From Phaeobacter sp. J2-8 (lineage in GTDB: Bacteria > Pseudomonadota > Alphaproteobacteria > Rhodobacterales > Rhodobacteraceae), in contig NZ_JALIEC010000006.1 of assembly GCF_022867865.1 (NCBI RefSeq), forward strand, positions 248,001 through 312,000: a stretch of DNA of 64,000 nucleotides. The letters are read 5' to 3'. Under the pieces are notes generated by a model. The model saw only the letters and a list, made by a program, of their open reading frames with translations. It searched no databases and was not told where the DNA came from. Below, piece by piece: positions 44,555 to 53,514 of this stretch. The first letter of the stretch is position 1, and every line of letters begins with the position of its first letter. Both the position numbers and the translations under genes were made by a program.

Positions 44555-46441
44555 TCACGTGCGGGGCATGCCCTTGGTTCGCATCAGACGTTTTTGTGCG
44601 GCAATCCGAAAGGGGGCGTTTGGCGCGCCATATCCGGCATATCCGCCGCGCCGTTCGACGATTTCGAAAAACATGCCGCCGGCAAAGGGGCGCGCATAGA
44701 TCTGAAAAAACGCGCCATTGGCGTCTTCGTCATAGAGGATATTACCGGCTTGCAGCTTTTGTAACATGCTGGGGGAGAGTTCAAAGCGCGCGGCCAGATC
44801 AGCATAGTAATTGTCCGATATGGCCAGCGGTGTGAACCCCTTGGCGGCCAAGGCATCAGAGGTGGCAAAAATGTCGTCGCTGGCCAATGCGATATGCTGG
44901 ACCGAGGCACCAAAGCTGTCGGCGAGGAAATTGCCCGCCATGGTGCGGTGGGTTTCCGCGCCATTGAGAGTGATGCGAAAGGTGCCGGTTGCGGTTTCCA
45001 GCGCCTGACTGCGCACCAGCCCGTCCGGGTCGACCACATCGACGATGGCCGATTTTCCCATGTCGAACAGCGAGGAATAGAACAGCGACCAGCTGAGCAT
45101 TTCATCATAGCTCATGGTTTGTGCCAGATGGTCGATGCGTTTCAGCCCAACATCAGATGCGGCGGTGTCGGCGCGGGTGAATTCCAGCGACCAGACCCGG
45201 TCCAGACCGCTGGTGGCGTCGATGAAATGCAACAGGCTGCCGCTGCGCCCGCGGATCGCCGGAATGTCGAGTTCGCCGGGGCCAAGCGGTTGGTGAAAGG
45301 GGTTGGCGCCAAGCCGGATGGCGCGGGCCACCGTGGCATGGGCATTTTCCACGCCAAGGCCGATGTCACATACCGTTGTGCCATGCACATTATAGGCGCT
45401 GCTGGCAAAGCCGGTGGTTTCCCGGTTGACGACAATGCGGATGTCGCCCTGGGTCCAGAGCGTCAGTTTCTTGGCGATATGGCTGCCGGAGCGGGCAAAG
45501 CCGAGGGTTTGCAGGATGGTTTCCAGCGCCTCGGCCTCGGCTCCGCGACTGGTGAATTCGACAAAGGCCACCCCGTCGACGGCAATGCGCGGCGGCATTT
45601 GTGGCAGGTCGACGGCGTTGGTCGGTTCCTGGCGGCGGACATCATCCATCAGCGCCACCAGCGCGCGATGACCATCGCGGGCGATGGAATGCGGGCTGCC
45701 GCCGCGAAACTGGTCGTTGAAGATTTCCAGCGACACCGGCCCGGCATAGCCCGTCGCCATCACCGCGCGCATGAAATCGGTCACCGGCAGGTCGCCTTCG
45801 CCCGGCATATTGCGGAAATGGCGCGACCAATAGAGCAGATCCATGTCGATCAGGGGCGCATCGGCGAGCTGGACAAAGAAGATCTTGTCACCGGGAATGC
45901 GGCGGATCGTGTCGGGGTCGATGTTGCGCACGAGGGTGTGAAAACTGTCGAGGATCAGGCCGACATTGGCATGATCGGCGCGGCGCACAATTTCCCAGGC
46001 GTCGCGGTGATCATTGACATGGGTGCCCCAGGCCAGGGCCTCGTATCCGATGCGCAGATCACGGGCGGCGGCACGTTCGCCCAGTTCGTGGAAATCCGCC
46101 GCCGCCCGGTCGATACCGCCAAGCGCCTTTGGGTGACAGGAGGAACAGACCAGCACAAGATCGGTGCCCAACTCCTGCATCAGGTCGAATTTGCGTTCGG
46201 CACGGTCAAAGGCCTTGGCCCGGTAAGGGTCTGGCAGACCTTCGAAATCGCGGAACGGTTGAAACAGGGTGATCGTCAGCCCCATGTCCCGGATCAGGTT
46301 GCCGACATCGCGCGGATTGCCGTCATGGGCGATGAAATCCTGTTCGAAAATCTCGATGCCATCAAAACCGGCGGCGGCGATGGCCTCGAGCTTCTCTGGG
46401 AGGTTGCCGGAGATCGAGACGGTGGCAATGGATGTTTTCAT
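44555..46441 (-). CDS. quiC: 3-dehydroshikimate dehydratase with HPPD-like C-terminal domain (QuiC-type)
   Basis: A 628-residue two-domain enzyme. The N-terminal xylose-isomerase-like TIM barrel (residues 1-280: SIATVSISGNLPEKLEAIAAAGFDGIEIFEQD, GYEALAWGTHVNDHRDAWEIV, GLILDSFHTL, FFVQLADAP) carries the metal ligands Glu, Asp and His for 3-dehydroshikimate dehydration to protocatechuate. The C-terminal half is a vicinal-oxygen-chelate domain like 4-hydroxyphenylpyruvate dioxygenase (VQHIALASDDI, FFQIYARPFAGGMFFEIVERRGGY). The same fusion is known as QuiC1 in Pseudomonas. It lies between aroE and pcaB on the minus strand. Confidence 0.92.
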   Translation of the reverse strand: MKTSIATVSISGNLPEKLEAIAAAGFDGIEIFEQDFIAHDGNPRDVGNLIRDMGLTITLFQPFRDFEGLPDPYRAKAFDRAERKFDLMQELGTDLVLVCSSCHPKALGGIDRAAADFHELGERAAARDLRIGYEALAWGTHVNDHRDAWEIVRRADHANVGLILDSFHTLVRNIDPDTIRRIPGDKIFFVQLADAPLIDMDLLYWSRHFRNMPGEGDLPVTDFMRAVMATGYAGPVSLEIFNDQFRGGSPHSIARDGHRALVALMDDVRRQEPTNAVDLPQMPPRIAVDGVAFVEFTSRGAEAEALETILQTLGFARSGSHIAKKLTLWTQGDIRIVVNRETTGFASSAYNVHGTTVCDIGLGVENAHATVARAIRLGANPFHQPLGPGELDIPAIRGRSGSLLHFIDATSGLDRVWSLEFTRADTAASDVGLKRIDHLAQTMSYDEMLSWSLFYSSLFDMGKSAIVDVVDPDGLVRSQALETATGTFRITLNGAETHRTMAGNFLADSFGASVQHIALASDDIFATSDALAAKGFTPLAISDNYYADLAARFELSPSMLQKLQAGNILYDEDANGAFFQIYARPFAGGMFFEIVERRGGYAGYGAPNAPFRIAAQKRLMRTKGMPRT

Positions 46442-46518
46442 TTTGCAATCCTCGGGGCCGGCGGGTTTGGCAAGACGGGGCAGGGATATGGCCGGGTGGA
46501 ATATGGTCGGCCGCGCCA

Positions 46519-47449
46519 TCATGCGGTTTCAAAGCTTTCGAAGGTGGCCCGCATACGGCGGTCATCGGCGGTCACCCCGGTAAAGAGGTGAAAGGCGCGC
46601 ACGGCCTGAAACACCGCCATGCCGGAGCCATCCACCGTGCGACAGCCCCGGGCGCGGGCGGCGCGCAGAAATTCGGTTTCGCGCGGGAAATAGACGATGT
46701 CGCCAACCCAATGGCGGTCTGACAGCAGGGTGGTGTCGATGGGGGTGCCGGGCAGTTTTGCCATGCCCATCGGGGTGGCGTTGACGATGCCCTCGGCCTG
46801 TTCGATGGCGGGGGCAATGTGATCTTTGGTATGGGGCACGGCGCGGGCCACGGTATGGGCCACAGTATGGGCCACAGTATCGACCCCGAGGGCGTTGGCG
46901 GCGGCATTCACCGCCTCGGCCAGGGCGACGGCGGCCTCGATCCGGCGGTCGGTGATCATCAGATCGGTGGCGCCCATGTCGTGAAGCGCATGGGCCAATG
47001 CCCCGCCCGCACCGCCGGCCCCAACCAGCAACACCCGGCGCGGCGTGACATCGGGCAGGCCACGGCGCAGACCTTCGGCAAAGCCGGAAAAGTCGGTGTT
47101 GTGCCCCAGACGTTTGCCATCGCGAAACACCAGCGTGTTCACCGCGCCCACCCGCCGTGCGGCATCGGACAGCTGATCGGTGAGGGCCAGCACCTCTTGT
47201 TTGTAGGGGAAGGTGATGTTGAGCCCGGCATAGCCGTCTTTTTCCGCTTGATCGACGATCCGGGTCAGCGGGGTGTCGGGCGGCATCTGGTCGGTGTCGA
47301 GCAGATCATAGCGCAGGTTCAGGCCCTGAGCCGCGCCCTCGGCCATATGCATGCGGGGGGTGCGAGAGCCTAAATCCCTTGCCCACCAGCCCAACCCGGA
47401 GGTGTTGCGGCGTCCTGGTGTCGGCCTGCGCCGGTGATGGTTCCTGCAT
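46519..47449 (-). pseudogene. Shikimate/quinate dehydrogenase (AroE/QuiB-like), frameshifted near the N-terminus
   Basis: Most of the protein (SRTPRMHMAEGAAQGLNLRY, GLNITFPYKQEVL, NTDFSGF, the NADP motif LLVGAGGAGGALAHAL, IVNATPMGM, GSGMAVFQAVRAF) is in one frame, while the start MQEPSPAQADTRTPQHLRVGLVGKG is in another. The frames meet near 47371. The repaired length is about 310 residues, usual for the catabolic SDH group. It should oxidise shikimate or quinate to the dehydro form used by QuiC. The first gene of the minus-strand aroE-quiC-pcaB set, it is divergent from the TetR gene. A short tandem repeat lies inside it at 46845. Confidence 0.82.
46845..46880 (-). repeat. Three tandem 12-bp repeats inside the shikimate dehydrogenase gene
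   Basis: GGGCCACGGTAT is followed by two copies of GGGCCACAGTAT, encoding a repeated Thr-Val-Ala-His on the minus strand. The period is a multiple of three, so copy-number change keeps the frame. It lies after the NADP-binding fold in a variable loop. Confidence 0.7.
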
Positions 47450-47497
47450 GTCGCGCCCCTGAACTGCCGTGTGATGATTCCCGTGGGTGAGGGTCTT

Positions 47498-47553
47498 TTT
47501 GTACCATTTGGTTAATTTGGTCAATCATTTTGTACTAGACGGTTAAATTGACC
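47498..47553. promoter_or_regulatory. Direct repeats between aroE and tetR (candidate TetR operator)
   Basis: TTTGTACCATTTGGTTAA (47498) and TTTGTACTAGACGGTTAA (47529) are direct copies exactly 31 bp apart, about three helical turns, with the match continuing for seven more bases. GGTCAAT (47519) and ATTGACC (47547) also form an inverted pair. The block lies 30 bp before the TetR ATG and 50 bp before the aroE start, so it can control both. Confidence 0.55.
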
Positions 47554-47582
47554 GATGTTAGCACAGGCAGACGGAGGACAGG

Positions 47583-48305
47583 ATGCCAGAGCCCGCCAAA
47601 CACCCCGCGCCCGATACGGGCAAGCCGGACAAGAAAAAGCGCGCGCCCCGGCGGCCCCGCTGGAAACAGAACCCGGACGCGGTGCAGCGCGATATCCTGA
47701 TCAATGCGATTTCGGAATTTGCCGACCGTGGGCTGTCGGGCGCGCGGGTGGATGCCATCGCGGCGCGCACACAGACGTCAAAGCGGATGATTTATTATTA
47801 TTTCGGCGACAAGAACGGGCTGTATGCTCGCGCGCTGGAGGCCGCCTATGCCGAGGTGCGCAAGGGCGAAGAGGGGCTGAACCTCGACCATCTGCCCGCC
47901 GCAGAGGCGCTGGCGAAGCTTGCGGAATTCACCTTTGATCACCACCGGGCCAACCCGGATTTCATTCGCATGGTGATGATCGAAAACATCCATAATGCGG
48001 AATTTGTCGGTGCGTCGGATATGATCCGGGCGTTGAACGGCGCGGCAATTGACCAGCTGACAGAGATCTGTCGGCGCGGGGCGCAGGACGGCAGCCTGCG
48101 GGCGGATCTGGACCCGATGCAGCTGCATTGGCAGATTTCGGCCTTCAGCTTTTTCAATGTGTCGAACCGGCCGACGTTTTCGGCGCTGTTTGGGGCGGCG
48201 CTGTTCACGCCGGAGACTCAGGTGGCGCTGCGGGATGATCTGGTGCGGATGCTGGTTGAGGCCGCCCGCAGGCCTGCGGGGACAGACGGGACAGGCGGCA
48301 AATGA
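47583..48305 (+). CDS. TetR-family transcriptional regulator
   Basis: A 240-residue TetR regulator with the N-terminal helix-turn-helix (VQRDILINAISEFADRGLSGARVDAIAARTQTSKRMIYYYFGDKNGLYARAL, residues 34-85) and an all-alpha ligand domain. A basic, Pro-rich N-terminal tail precedes the DNA-binding domain. GGAGGACAGG sets the ATG at 47583. It is divergent from the shikimate/protocatechuate genes and shares with them a region of direct repeats. It likely responds to a shikimate-pathway aromatic. Confidence 0.92.
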   Translation: MPEPAKHPAPDTGKPDKKKRAPRRPRWKQNPDAVQRDILINAISEFADRGLSGARVDAIAARTQTSKRMIYYYFGDKNGLYARALEAAYAEVRKGEEGLNLDHLPAAEALAKLAEFTFDHHRANPDFIRMVMIENIHNAEFVGASDMIRALNGAAIDQLTEICRRGAQDGSLRADLDPMQLHWQISAFSFFNVSNRPTFSALFGAALFTPETQVALRDDLVRMLVEAARRPAGTDGTGGK

Positions 48306-48534
48306 CCACGGGCGCATAGCGGTTTCGCTGCGCCGGTTGGGTCAATTGCTTGTGTGTCATCAAGGTCTCGCAAAGTTCGCTTTGCGGGGCCTTTTGCTTT
48401 TGCCTGTCGCGTTGACCGCCCATTTTCCGGCTTCTGCGTGCCCCTCCGCAACCCTGTGATCGCGCTGTGGGCATCGCCGCCAAGGCGCTGTTGTTTGGCG
48501 GGGCCGGGGTTGCGTCTCTGCACCCTTGGTCCTA

Positions 48535-48545
48535 TGGTCCAACCA
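48535..48545. promoter_or_regulatory. FadR-type GntR operator before the hexonate-pathway regulator
   Basis: TGGTCCAACCA fits the TGGT-N3-ACCA consensus of FCD-type GntR regulators. A second TGGTCC begins 7 bp earlier, at 48528. It lies 17 bp upstream of the GntR start at 48562, suggesting autoregulation. Confidence 0.55.
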
Positions 48546-48561
48546 AAGTAGGGGTGACTCG

Positions 48562-49287
48562 ATGGCCGGCCAGTCCGCAGTTGATGAAATTAGAGAGGTG
48601 CTCAGACGCGAGATCGTGAATGAGTATGAGACAGGGGATTTCCTGCCGACCGAACGCGATTTGGCCGAGCGGTTCGGCGTGTCGCGCAACACGATCCGCG
48701 AAACCATCATTCATCTCGAGGCCTTTCAACTGGTGCGCAAAACCAAACGCGGGCCACAGGTGACAAAGCCCGATTTCGAGACCATGTTTCGTGGTTTCAG
48801 CCAGTTCTTTGCCGCGTCGTCGCGGACCTTTGTTGATGTGCTGAACTTTCGCCGGATCATTGAAACCGGCGCGGTGCCGCTGATCGTGCACAATGCGACC
48901 GACGATGATATTGCCGCGCTGGATGTGGCCAATCGCGCGATGCGCAAGGCGCTGACGACCTCTGAGTCCGCAGAACAGGATTACCGGTTTCACCTGGCGT
49001 TGATCGACGCGGCCCGCAATGACGTGCTGAGCCGGATGTATCGCGTGATGTCGGAACCGCTGCGGTTTTACCTTGAGGTTGGCAAATCTCAAACGCCCGC
49101 GACCAATGCCGCCAGCGACCACCACGAAGCCATTATTGCGGCGCTGGGGCGGCGCGATCCAGAAGACATGGCCGACGTGCTGGGCGCACATTTCCAGCAT
49201 TCCGCAGACACGCTTGCGGTGTGGCTGGCCGAAAGCGGCGGTGCCGATGCGCCGTCCGAAATATGGCCGTCTGAAAAGGCGACATGA
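48562..49287 (+). CDS. GntR-family (FCD) transcriptional regulator of hexonate genes
   Basis: A 241-residue GntR regulator: winged helix (EIREVLRREIVNEYETGDFLPTERDLAERFGVSRNTIRETIIHLEAFQLVRKTKRGPQV) and an FCD domain (DYRFHLALIDAARNDVLSRMYRVM, DHHEAIIAALGRRDPEDM). The ATG at 48562 matches the domain start. It precedes, on the same strand, a set for L-galactonate/tagaturonate/altronate breakdown, so the effector is probably one of these hexonates or hexuronates, as for ExuR/UxuR. Confidence 0.92.
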   Translation: MAGQSAVDEIREVLRREIVNEYETGDFLPTERDLAERFGVSRNTIRETIIHLEAFQLVRKTKRGPQVTKPDFETMFRGFSQFFAASSRTFVDVLNFRRIIETGAVPLIVHNATDDDIAALDVANRAMRKALTTSESAEQDYRFHLALIDAARNDVLSRMYRVMSEPLRFYLEVGKSQTPATNAASDHHEAIIAALGRRDPEDMADVLGAHFQHSADTLAVWLAESGGADAPSEIWPSEKAT

Positions 49288-49319
49288 CCCCGAAAAGAAC
49301 GCAAACACCGGAGACTGAC

Positions 49320-49421
49320 ATGCGATTTCTGAACCACCTTACCGGGGCGGCCGGTCTGGTTGGCAAGCGGGATCTCGGGATTGTCGCTGGCACTGATTTG
49401 ACCGCAAAGGATACCCCATGA
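49320..49421 (+). CDS. Small ORF (33 codons) translationally coupled to the dehydrogenase gene
   Basis: ATG at 49320 is preceded by GGAGA at 49311 and opens a 33-residue frame (MRFLNHLTGAAGLVGKRDLG, then IVAGTDLTAKDTP) whose TGA overlaps the ATG of the next gene (ATGA). I do not recognise the peptide. The good ribosome site and the stop-start overlap argue that it is translated and couples translation into the dehydrogenase gene, whose own ribosome site is weak. It could be a leader peptide, a small protein, or the remnant of a deleted gene. Confidence 0.45.
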   Translation: MRFLNHLTGAAGLVGKRDLGIVAGTDLTAKDTP

Positions 49422-50422
49422 AAGATTTAGACACCCCAATGCGCGCGCTTGTCTGTGCCGAGCCGGGCAAGCTTGACCTGGTGACGCAGCCCCGTCCCAT
49501 GGACCAGCCCGGTCATATCCGTCTGAAGGTCGAGGTGATCGGCATCTGCGGCACCGATTACCATATCTACAAGGGCCAACAGCCGTTCCTGTCCTATCCG
49601 CGCACCATGGGCCATGAGCTTGCGGCGCGGGCGATGGAAGACAGCAGCGATGGTCGTATCAGGCGCGGCGATCTGGTGGTGGTCAACCCCTATGTCACCT
49701 GCGGCACCTGTCATGCCTGCACCATCGGCAAGCCGAACTGTTGTGAAAACATCGGCGTTCTTGGGGTGCACCGCGATGGCGGCATGTGCGAGGAAATCGT
49801 GATCCCGGAGGCCAATGCATATCCCGCCGCAGGGGTGGAGCCAAAGGCCGCCGCAATGGTCGAATTTCTGGCGATTGGCGCGCATGGTGTGCGCCGGGGG
49901 CAGGTGGCCGAGGGTTCAACCGCGCTGGTGGTTGGCGCGGGGCCGATCGGGTTGGGCGCGGCGCTTTTTGCGCAGGTCGCGGGCGCAACGGTGACGGTGC
50001 GCGACACCTCGGCCGAGCGGCTGGCGCTGGCGCGTGCGATCCTGCCGGATGCGATCTGTCAGAGCGTGGATGCGGCGGGCGATGACATGTTTGAAACCGT
50101 GTTCGACGCCACCGGCAATATCGGTGCGATGAATGCCGGGTTGAAATTCGTGGCCCATGGCGGGTCATATGTGTTGCTGTCGGTGGTCAAGGGCGATCTG
50201 TGCTTTGCCGACCCGGACTTTCACAAGCGCGAAACCACGCTGATTGCCAGCCGCAACGCGCTGAAAGCGGATTTCGAACATGTCATGTCCTGCATGGCGC
50301 GCGGTCTTGTGCCGATTGACGCCTTTGCATCGCACAGCACGACGTTCGACGATGCTGTAACGGATTTGCCCAAATGGTCAGAGGACCGGGGCACTGTGGT
50401 AAAGGCGCTGATCCATGTCTGA
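49418..50422 (+). CDS. Zinc-dependent alcohol dehydrogenase, L-galactonate/L-gulonate 5-dehydrogenase-like
   Basis: A 334-residue medium-chain dehydrogenase. Catalytic zinc ligands are Cys in GICGTDYHIY, His-Glu in TMGHELAAR and the later active-site residues; structural zinc is bound by the Cys cluster CGTCHACTIGKPNCC; the NAD site is VVGAGPIGLGAALFAQ. Followed by tagaturonate reductase and altronate dehydratase genes, it most likely oxidises L-galactonate (or L-gulonate) to D-tagaturonate (or D-fructuronate), as LgoD/YjjN does. The stop overlaps the uxaB start by 8 bp. Confidence 0.88.
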   Translation: MKDLDTPMRALVCAEPGKLDLVTQPRPMDQPGHIRLKVEVIGICGTDYHIYKGQQPFLSYPRTMGHELAARAMEDSSDGRIRRGDLVVVNPYVTCGTCHACTIGKPNCCENIGVLGVHRDGGMCEEIVIPEANAYPAAGVEPKAAAMVEFLAIGAHGVRRGQVAEGSTALVVGAGPIGLGAALFAQVAGATVTVRDTSAERLALARAILPDAICQSVDAAGDDMFETVFDATGNIGAMNAGLKFVAHGGSYVLLSVVKGDLCFADPDFHKRETTLIASRNALKADFEHVMSCMARGLVPIDAFASHSTTFDDAVTDLPKWSEDRGTVVKALIHV

Positions 50423-51527
50423 GACTTTCAAAACCCCCGTCGTTCAATTCGGCACCTCGCGGTTCCTGCAGGCGCATGCCGATCTTTTCTTTCACGAAGG
50501 CACACCGCCGCGCGCCATTACCGTGGTGCAATCTTCCGGCGATCCCGACCGTGCCCGGCGTTTGGCGCATCTGGCTGCGGCAGAGGGGTATCCGGTGCGC
50601 ATTCGCGGGGTTCAGGGCGGTGAAACGCTGGACGAAGAGCGGCGTGTGACCTCGGTCAAGCGGACGCTGGCCACCGCCACCGATTGGGACGAGATCAGCC
50701 GCGTGATCACCGAAGAGGCGAAAATCATCCTGTCCAACACCGGCGACCGTGGGTATGAACCGCGCCCCGCCGATGCCGGGGCCAGCCCGGATCAGGACAT
50801 GAGCTATCCTGCCAAGCTTTTCCATCTTTTGGCCGCGCGTCATGGCGCGGGGGGCGCGCCGCTTGATATCTTTCCGATGGAGCTGGTGCCGGAAAACGGT
50901 GCGGTGCTTCGGGCGCGGGTGCTTGAGATTGCGGCGGCGCAGAATGCCTCTGGTGCGCTTGTGACCTGGTTGGGCGATTGTCGCTGGGTCAATTCGCTGG
51001 TCGATCGCATCGTGTCAGAGCCGATTGAACCGGCTGGCGCGGTGGCCGAACCCTATGCGCTTTGGGCGATTGAGGCCCAGCCGGGGCTGGAGGCGCCAAC
51101 AGAGCATGCCTCGATTTAGGTGGTGGATGATCTGGAGCGGATCGAGCGGTTGAAATTGCACATCCTCAACCTGGGTCATACGGCCATGGTTCAGATCTGG
51201 CGTGAGGCTGGCGGGGATGCGGAGCTGACCGTTGATGCGGCGCTGGCGGGGGACATTGGCCGCGCGGTCGAGGCGATCTTGCAGGACGAAGTCCTGCCCG
51301 GTTTTGCCCTGCGCGGCATGGAGGCCGAGGCCCGCGATTATGCCGCCGCCACGTTCGAGCGGTTCCGCAACCCGTTTCTGCATCACCGGCTGTCCGACAT
51401 TGCCCAGAACCACGAACAGAAAATCGCACGCCGCATTGCGCCGTTTGTGGATTGGGTGCGCGCCGAAGCGCCGGATTTCGCGGCGCCGAGGCTGGATGCC
51501 ATCATCGCAGCAGGCGGTGCCAAATGA
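50415..51527 (+). pseudogene. uxaB: Tagaturonate reductase (UxaB, mannitol dehydrogenase family), in-frame amber codon
   Basis: The frame is continuous over 370 codons except for one TAG at 51117..51119. The N-terminal half has QFGTSRFLQAHADLFFHEG and SVKRTLATATDWDEI; the C-terminal half, VVDDLERIERLKLHILNLGHTAM, is the mannitol-dehydrogenase-family signature containing the catalytic Lys. At the stop, relatives typically have Gln (IQVVDD), so one C-to-T change explains it. It should reduce D-tagaturonate to D-altronate with NADH. It overlaps the dehydrogenase before it and uxaA after it. If real, the mutation removes the catalytic domain. Confidence 0.87.
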
Positions 51528-53016
51528 GTGCGGGCCTAATCATTCTGTCGCCCGAAGACAGCGTGGCGGTTGCCCTTGTGGATTGGCCCGAAGGCGAGGC
51601 GCGCGACGGTCTTGTGGCGCGCGAAGCGGTCGGGCGCGGGCACAAGATCGCCCGGCGCGCCATGGCCAAAGGCGATCCCATTGTCAAATACGGCCAGATG
51701 ATGGGCATCGCGTCGCAGGACATCGCGGCCGGCGCGCTGGTGCACAGCCACAATTGCACCATGCCGCAAGATCATGCGGAAATGGCGGTGTCGTCCGGGG
51801 CGTTGCCGGATGCGCCGGCACGCAACACCTTTGACGGGTATCTGCGCCCCGATGGCCGCGTCGGCACCCGCAATTTTATCGGCATCATCGCCTCGGTCAA
51901 CTGCTCTACCACCGTGTGCAACGCCATCGCCGCCGAGGCCAACCGCACATTGCTGCCGAAGTTTCCCGGCATCGACGGGTTTGCGCCGATCATCCATGAT
52001 CAGGGCTGTGGCATGGCGCATAAGGGCGTGGGGTTTGACGCGCTGGTCCGGGTGTTGAAGGGCTATCGCGATCATCCGAATTTTGGTGGCGTTCTGATTG
52101 TCGGGCTGGGCTGTGAGGTCAACCAACTGACCCTCTACAAGCCGACCGAATGGGCGCAGGAACGTTTCCAGACCTTCAATATTCAAGAGGTCGGCGGGTC
52201 GCGGTCCGGTGTGCGCCGCGCGCTTGAGCTTTTGGAACCGATTGCGGCGGCCGCCAATGAGGACCGCCGGTCCAGCCAGCCGGTGTCAAAGCTGGTGCTT
52301 GGCATGCAATGTGGCGGGTCCGACGGGTTTTCCGGCATCACCTGCAACCCGGCGCTTGGCCATGCCTCGGATCTGTTGGTTGCGGCGGGGGGGATGTCGA
52401 TTTGTCCGAGACGCCGGAAATCTATGGCGCGGAACATCTGTTGATCGCGCGTGCGGATGCGGGGGCGGGCCAGAAAATCCGCGACATGATTTCGTGGTGG
52501 CGCGACTATGCCGAACGCAATGGCACCACGCTGGACAACAACCCCTCGCCCGGCAACAAACGCGGCGGGCTGACCACCATTCTGGAAAAATCGCTTGGCG
52601 CGGTGGCCAAGGGTGGGCTGTCGCCGGTGTCGGGGGCGTTTGCCTATGGCGCGCGTATCGAGGGCCCGGGTTTTGTCTATATGGATTCCCCCGGCTATGA
52701 TCCGGTGGTGGCCACCGGGCAGATCGCGGCGGGGGCCAATGCGCTGTGTTTCACCACCGGTCGCGGGTCTTGTGCCGGGTATAAACCGACGCCGTCACTG
52801 AAACTTGCGTCCAATACCGAGCTTGCCAAATCCATGCCCGAAGACATTGATCTGGATTGCGGTGTGATCATCGGCGAGGGCGTGGCGATTTCCGAGATGG
52901 GTCTGCAAATCTATCACCGTATCCTGGATATGGCGTCGGGCGACACAACCGCGTCCGAGGAATTGGGCTATGGCGACAATGAGTTTGTGCCGTGGAAGAT
53001 CGGCGCGGTGCTGTAG
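51524..53016 (+). pseudogene. uxaA: Altronate dehydratase (UxaA), frameshifted
   Basis: A UxaA-type iron-dependent dehydratase converting D-altronate to 2-keto-3-deoxygluconate. The N-terminal SAF domain (GLIILSPEDSVAVALVDW, GHKIARRAMAKGDPIVKYGQ, VHSHNC) is followed by the main domain YLRPDGRVGTRNFIGIIASVNCSTT, HDQGCGMAH and LGMQCGGSDGFSGITCNPALG. The frame breaks near 52402 (one T missing in a T-run); LSETPEIYGAEHLLIARA onward, with TTGRGSCAGYKPTPSLKLASN, is in the shifted frame. The repaired length is about 497 residues, as expected. It overlaps uxaB by 4 bp. Confidence 0.88.
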
Positions 53017-53061
53017 CGCGGTTTTTACGGCGGTCTCTTTGAGATGGCTTTGCCTGACGGT

Positions 53062-53098
53062 GGGTTCATGTGGTCTTTACTTTTGGGTCATATGAACC
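53062..53098. promoter_or_regulatory. Two operator-like repeats before the toxin-antitoxin genes
   Basis: GGGTCATATGAACC (53085..53098) is a near-palindrome. Its reverse complement begins GGTTCATATG, and a related GGGTTCATGTGGTC starts at 53062, about two helical turns away. Both lie within 65 bp of the antitoxin start, where Xre-type antitoxins bind for autoregulation. Confidence 0.45.
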
Positions 53099-53124
53099 TA
53101 CTTTGAGGGCGAAGGAGATCTGCG

Positions 53125-53514
53125 ATGCATGTGGCCGACAAGACCCGCGAACCGGTGCAGGTGAACGCAATTGCGCTCAAAGCCTATGCGCGCATTGTCG
53201 ACGCCTGGGCCTTTGGTGTGAAGGATGCCGCGCGGCTTGCGGATATGTCCGAAAGCACATGGAAACGCGCCAGAAAGCCGGGGTTTGCGGGTGAGCTGAC
53301 CAAGGATCAGCTGCTGCGGCTCAGCGCGGTGATTGGCATCTATAAATCGCTGGAGCTGTATTTTTCCGATCCATTGGCCAAAAGCTGGTTCACGCGGCCG
53401 AACACCGGGCCATTGTTTGGCGGTCAGCGGCCAATTGACGTGGCGATAGAGGGTGGGCTGCCGCAGATCATTGCCATTCGCACCTATCTTGACGCGCTGC
53501 GCGGTGGGGCATGA
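53125..53514 (+). CDS. Xre/MbcA/ParS-type antitoxin (DUF2384)
   Basis: A 129-residue antitoxin. The N-terminal Xre-like helical DNA-binding region (YARIVDAWAFGVKDAARLADMSESTWKRARK) is followed by the DUF2384 toxin-binding domain with its signature LFGGQRPIDVAIEGGLPQII and AIRTYLDALRGG. GGCGAAGGAG lies before the ATG at 53125. Its stop overlaps the RES toxin start by 4 bp. The pair forms a type II module that neutralises the toxin and autoregulates. Confidence 0.93.
   Translation: MHVADKTREPVQVNAIALKAYARIVDAWAFGVKDAARLADMSESTWKRARKPGFAGELTKDQLLRLSAVIGIYKSLELYFSDPLAKSWFTRPNTGPLFGGQRPIDVAIEGGLPQIIAIRTYLDALRGGA

Noticed and set aside
47477-47492. Possible sixth parS site (TTCCCGTGGGTGAG)
   Set aside because: Too degenerate (both arms broken) and 4 kb from the partition operon; chance similarity is likely.
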